Below are positions 61,563 through 64,000 of a stretch of 64,000 nt of DNA, in pieces. Numbering within the stretch: the stretch's first letter is position 1; the number at the start of each line of letters is the position of its first letter. Location of the stretch: positions 930,001 through 994,000 of the forward strand of contig NZ_CP027712.1 in assembly GCF_003945765.1 (NCBI RefSeq), read 5' to 3'. The notes below the pieces were generated by a model, which was not told the DNA's origin, made no database searches, and was given only the letters and a program-made list of their open reading frames with translations. The stretch comes from Pseudomonas chlororaphis subsp. chlororaphis (GTDB taxonomy: Bacteria; Pseudomonadota; Gammaproteobacteria; Pseudomonadales; Pseudomonadaceae). The position numbers were made by a program, and so were the translations under genes.

Positions 61563-62456
61563 TCAATTCAGTGGATGCTGGCGCAGGAAATCTGCGGCAA
61601 CGGCGGATGGGCTTTCATGGTCGACGTCGACCCGGGCGTTGAGCTGGCGCATGGTTTCGTCGTCGAACAGTTCGGCCAGCGGCTTGAGGTCGGCGGCCAG
61701 TTGCGGGTGGGCGTCGAGGTAGGCCTGGCGCACCACGGGGGCCGCGGTGTAGTCCGGGAAGTAATGCAGGTCGTCGTTGAGCAATTTCAGCTTGAAGGCA
61801 TTGAGCCGGCCGTCGGTGGTGTACACCAGGCCGGCGAACACCTGGCCGTTGCGCAGGGCGGTGTAGACCAGCCCGGCGTCCATCTGCCGGATGTTCTTGC
61901 GGGTCAGGTCCATGCCGTACAGCTTGACCATGCCTTGCAGGCCGTCGGAGCGGTTGGCGAACTCGGTATCCAGGGCGATCAGGTGGTGGTCCTGGCGTTC
62001 GGCGTCGAGGACGTGTTTCAGGTCGCTGACGCTGTTGATCTGCGGGTATGCGTCCGCGACGTTTTTCGGCAGGGCCAGGGCGTAGGTATTGCTGAATTTC
62101 GACGGGGTCAGCCAGACCAGGCCTTTTTTCCCGTCGAGTTCCTTGACCCGGTCGTAGGACTGTTGGCTGTCGAGTTTTTCCGTCACGTGGTTGTAGGCCA
62201 CCAGGGACACCCCGGTGTATTCCCAGAGCATGTCCAGTTGCCCGCTTTCGTGGGCGCTGCGTGCCAGGTTGCTGCCCAGGCCGCCGGTGACCCGGGTGTC
62301 GTAGCCCTTGCCGCGCAGGTACTGCGAGGTGATTTCCGCCAGCAGCGTCTGCTCGGTGAAGACCCGGGCGCCGATGCGGATCACCGGTTTTTGCGCGGCC
62401 TGGGCAATTCCCGCGCACAGCAGGACGCAGCCTATGATCAAAGCTATTTTTTTCAT
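61563..62456 (-). CDS. Osmoprotectant ABC transporter, substrate-binding protein
   Basis: A 297-residue periplasmic binding protein of the OpuAC/OsmF/YehZ type. The signal peptide MKKIALIIGCVLLCAGIAQA is followed by KPVIRIGARVFTEQTLLAEITSQYLRGKGYDTRVTGGLGSN, LWEYTGVSL and GLVYTTDGRLNAFKLKLLNDD. No lipobox Cys follows the cleavage site, so it is probably free in the periplasm. The frame is open to 62741 but only the ATG at 62456 gives a signal sequence. Confidence 0.93.
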   Translation of the reverse strand: MKKIALIIGCVLLCAGIAQAAQKPVIRIGARVFTEQTLLAEITSQYLRGKGYDTRVTGGLGSNLARSAHESGQLDMLWEYTGVSLVAYNHVTEKLDSQQSYDRVKELDGKKGLVWLTPSKFSNTYALALPKNVADAYPQINSVSDLKHVLDAERQDHHLIALDTEFANRSDGLQGMVKLYGMDLTRKNIRQMDAGLVYTALRNGQVFAGLVYTTDGRLNAFKLKLLNDDLHYFPDYTAAPVVRQAYLDAHPQLAADLKPLAELFDDETMRQLNARVDVDHESPSAVAADFLRQHPLN

Positions 62457-62476
62457 GTGAATTCCTTCGCGCAGGC

Positions 62477-63193
62477 TTAAGACGGGCGCAGGCCGCGTTC
62501 CAGCCAGAGGCGGCTGGCCAGTGTCACCAGGCCGTCGAGCAGCAGCGCCAGCAAGGCGGTGCAGGCTGCGCCGAGCAGCAGTTGCGGCTGGTTGTTCAGG
62601 GCGATGCCGGGGAAGATCAGGCTGCCGAGGCTGTTGGCGCCGATCAGGAAGGCCAGCGGCGCGGTACCGACGTTGATCGCCAGGGCCACGCGCACGCCAC
62701 CGATGATGATCGGCACGGCGTTGGGCAGCTCGACTTTCCACAGCACCTGGCGCGGCGTCATGCCGATGCCGACGGCGGCTTCCTTGAGGGAACCCTGGAC
62801 GTTTTTCAGGCCTTCGTAGGTGTTGCGCACGATGGGCAGCAAGGAGGCGAGGAACAAGGCGAAGATGGCCGGCCCGCTGCCGATGCCGAGGATCCCCAGA
62901 GCGATGGCCAGGACGGCCAGGGGAGGGACGGTGTTACCGATGTTGAACACCTGCATGAAGCGCTCGGCACGCCCGACCATCTGCGGTCGGCTGAGGAAGA
63001 TGCCGGCGGGTATCCCCACCACGAGGGCGGCGAACATTGAAGCGAGTACCAGGTACAGATGGGCTTGCAGGTAAAACAACAGATCGTCGCGGTAGTGTTC
63101 GATCGTACTGATGCCGATCCAGTGGACCAGCAGGGCCAGGAGAGCGATGACCGCCGCGCCTCCTATCAGCCCTTTGCCATAGCGAATAGCCAC
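62477..63193 (-). CDS. Osmoprotectant ABC transporter, permease 2
   Basis: A 238-residue permease, first gene of the operon, with about six hydrophobic segments and the motif EAAVGIGMTPRQVLWKVELPNAVPIIIGGVR (about 138-168). The gene order permease, binding protein, permease, ATPase resembles the yeh/osm-type systems more than opuCABCD, which starts with the ATPase. The substrate (betaine, choline or another osmolyte) cannot be settled. Confidence 0.92.
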   Translation of the reverse strand: MAIRYGKGLIGGAAVIALLALLVHWIGISTIEHYRDDLLFYLQAHLYLVLASMFAALVVGIPAGIFLSRPQMVGRAERFMQVFNIGNTVPPLAVLAIALGILGIGSGPAIFALFLASLLPIVRNTYEGLKNVQGSLKEAAVGIGMTPRQVLWKVELPNAVPIIIGGVRVALAINVGTAPLAFLIGANSLGSLIFPGIALNNQPQLLLGAACTALLALLLDGLVTLASRLWLERGLRPS

Positions 63194-63475
63194 AGGCGGA
63201 CTCCTTTTTCATGTCGGCGAGCATTCTTTCGTGTGGCAAGGCCATACCTGGCTGCCAAAAGAACGGTCGCGAGAAGCAGCTCGTCGATGCGCTGGAAACA
63301 GCGCGGGATCGAGCCATACGCATAGCCTCGTCAGGCTAACTTGCTGATTTTTCTACCCCTGACGAAAGCTCGTAACAGGGGAGTGGACGCCTCCACCTTT
63401 TAAAAGGTTCCATATTTGGCAGCGTTTGGCCACCCTCAATCCCATAACTCCGATATCTCTGATGCCTGGCCTCCC

Positions 63476-63614
63476 GTAGCCGCTGCCGAGCGCAGCGAGG
63501 CTGCGATCGGCGGCGCAGCCGTCGCAGAACCTGCCTCCTCGGCATACCTGACAGAGCAACATCGCAATGCCGCCCAGCCTGATCGCAGCCTCGCGCTGCT
63601 CGGCAGCGGCCACA
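63476..63614. repeat. Long REP-like inverted-repeat element, copy 4
   Basis: Ends GTAGCCGCTGCCGAG and CTCGGCAGCGGCCAC, nearly perfect, with inner GAGGCTGCGATCGG and CTGATCGCAGCCTC arms, 139 bp. It lies in the 523-bp divergent gap 63194-63716 between the transporter and prfC. A TATACT near 63672 could be the prfC -10. No gene is seen in this gap. Confidence 0.8.
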
Positions 63615-63716
63615 GGGGCAAGGGTTGCAGGGGCGAGGGCCGAACGGTGGTCCGTGGAGCTTGCTTTGCGCTATACTCGCCGCCCTTTTTTTGAATCACC
63701 TGCCAGGCGATTTCCC

Positions 63717-64000
63717 ATGACCAAACAGGCCGCCGAAGTCGCGAAACGCCGCACTTTCGCCATTATTTCCCACCCGGATGCGGGTAAAACCACCATCACC
63801 GAGAAGCTCTTGCTGATGGGCAAGGCGATTGCCGTTGCCGGTACGGTGAAGTCCCGCAAGTCCGACCGCCACGCCACCTCCGACTGGATGGAGATGGAGA
63901 AGCAGCGCGGTATTTCCATTACCACGTCGGTCATGCAGTTCCCTTATCGCGAACACATGATCAACCTGCTCGACACCCCGGGCCACGAAGACTTCTCGGA
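63717..64000 (+). CDS. prfC: Peptide chain release factor 3 (C-terminus outside window)
   Basis: RF3 is the GTPase that recycles RF1 and RF2 from the ribosome after termination. The 94 visible codons start [38 protein letters not shown], with the P-loop HPDAGKTT at about 19-26. The switch regions [10 protein letters not shown] and [10 protein letters not shown] follow. The rest of the roughly 527-residue protein is beyond the right edge. Confidence 0.95.
   Translation, partial: MTKQAAEVAKRRTFAIISHPDAGKTTITEKLLLMGKAIAVAGTVKSRKSDRHATSDWMEMEKQRGISITTSVMQFPYREHMINLLDTPGHEDFS

Overview
This window looks like the chromosome of a fluorescent pseudomonad, probably in the P. fluorescens / P. protegens / P. 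chlororaphis range. That placement is an inference from gene content, gene order compared with what I remember of P. aeruginosa, high GC, and Pseudomonas-type REP elements. No database search was run.

Region 1 (1-27.7 kb) is a core block. In order: recN (cut by the left edge), grpE-dnaK-dnaJ behind a clear sigma-32 promoter, dapB, carA-carB-greA, a small membrane protein, yhbY (reverse), rlmE, ftsH-folP-glmM-tpiA-secG, tRNA-Leu(GAG), initiator tRNA-Met, then rimP-nusA-infB-rbfA-truB-rpsO-pnp. These genes serve protein quality control, arginine/pyrimidine/lysine/folate/cell-wall precursor synthesis, transcription elongation, ribosome maturation and RNA decay. Regulatory structures include a LexA box, an intrinsic terminator inside the carA leader, stacked terminators between tRNA-fMet and rimP, and a large hairpin between rpsO and pnp.

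Region 2 (27.7-37.4 kb) has tRNA-Thr(CGT), an unusual exported coiled-coil/poly-serine repeat protein, a small acidic protein, nadC, a DUF1631 protein, ampD-ampE, a chemoreceptor and a TatD-like hydrolase. The nadC-DUF1631-ampD-ampE-chemoreceptor run, and later piuB/piuA/piuC-Sel1 and speC, match a locus that is contiguous in P. aeruginosa. Here the fructose system and further genes are placed inside that locus.

Region 3 (37.4-44.3 kb) is the fructose PTS regulon: fruR/cra divergent from fruB-fruK-fruA, with a Cra operator between them.

Region 4 (44.3-48.8 kb) is the accessory hot spot and the most interesting part. A gene-free kilobase holds dispersed repeats and a structured leader upstream of a DUF6124-like small protein. 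Then comes an orphan type VI-style cassette: a PAAR protein whose C-terminal domain carries a caspase-like His/Cys signature, an overlapping immunity-like gene, an orphan copy of the effector's last 27 codons, and a second immunity-like gene. The cassette is bracketed by two single copies of a hairpin almost identical to the type I-F CRISPR repeat.

Region 5 (48.8-57.8 kb) has a Tat-exported PhoD-like phosphatase, the iron-uptake genes piuB, piuA and piuC with a Fur box, a Sel1-repeat protein and a ParD/ParE-type toxin-antitoxin pair.

Region 6 (57.8-64 kb) has speC with a 162-bp nested palindrome upstream, an osmoprotectant-type ABC transporter (four genes, reverse) and the start of prfC, cut by the right edge. 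Four copies of one 109-141 bp REP-like inverted-repeat element punctuate the right half of the window.
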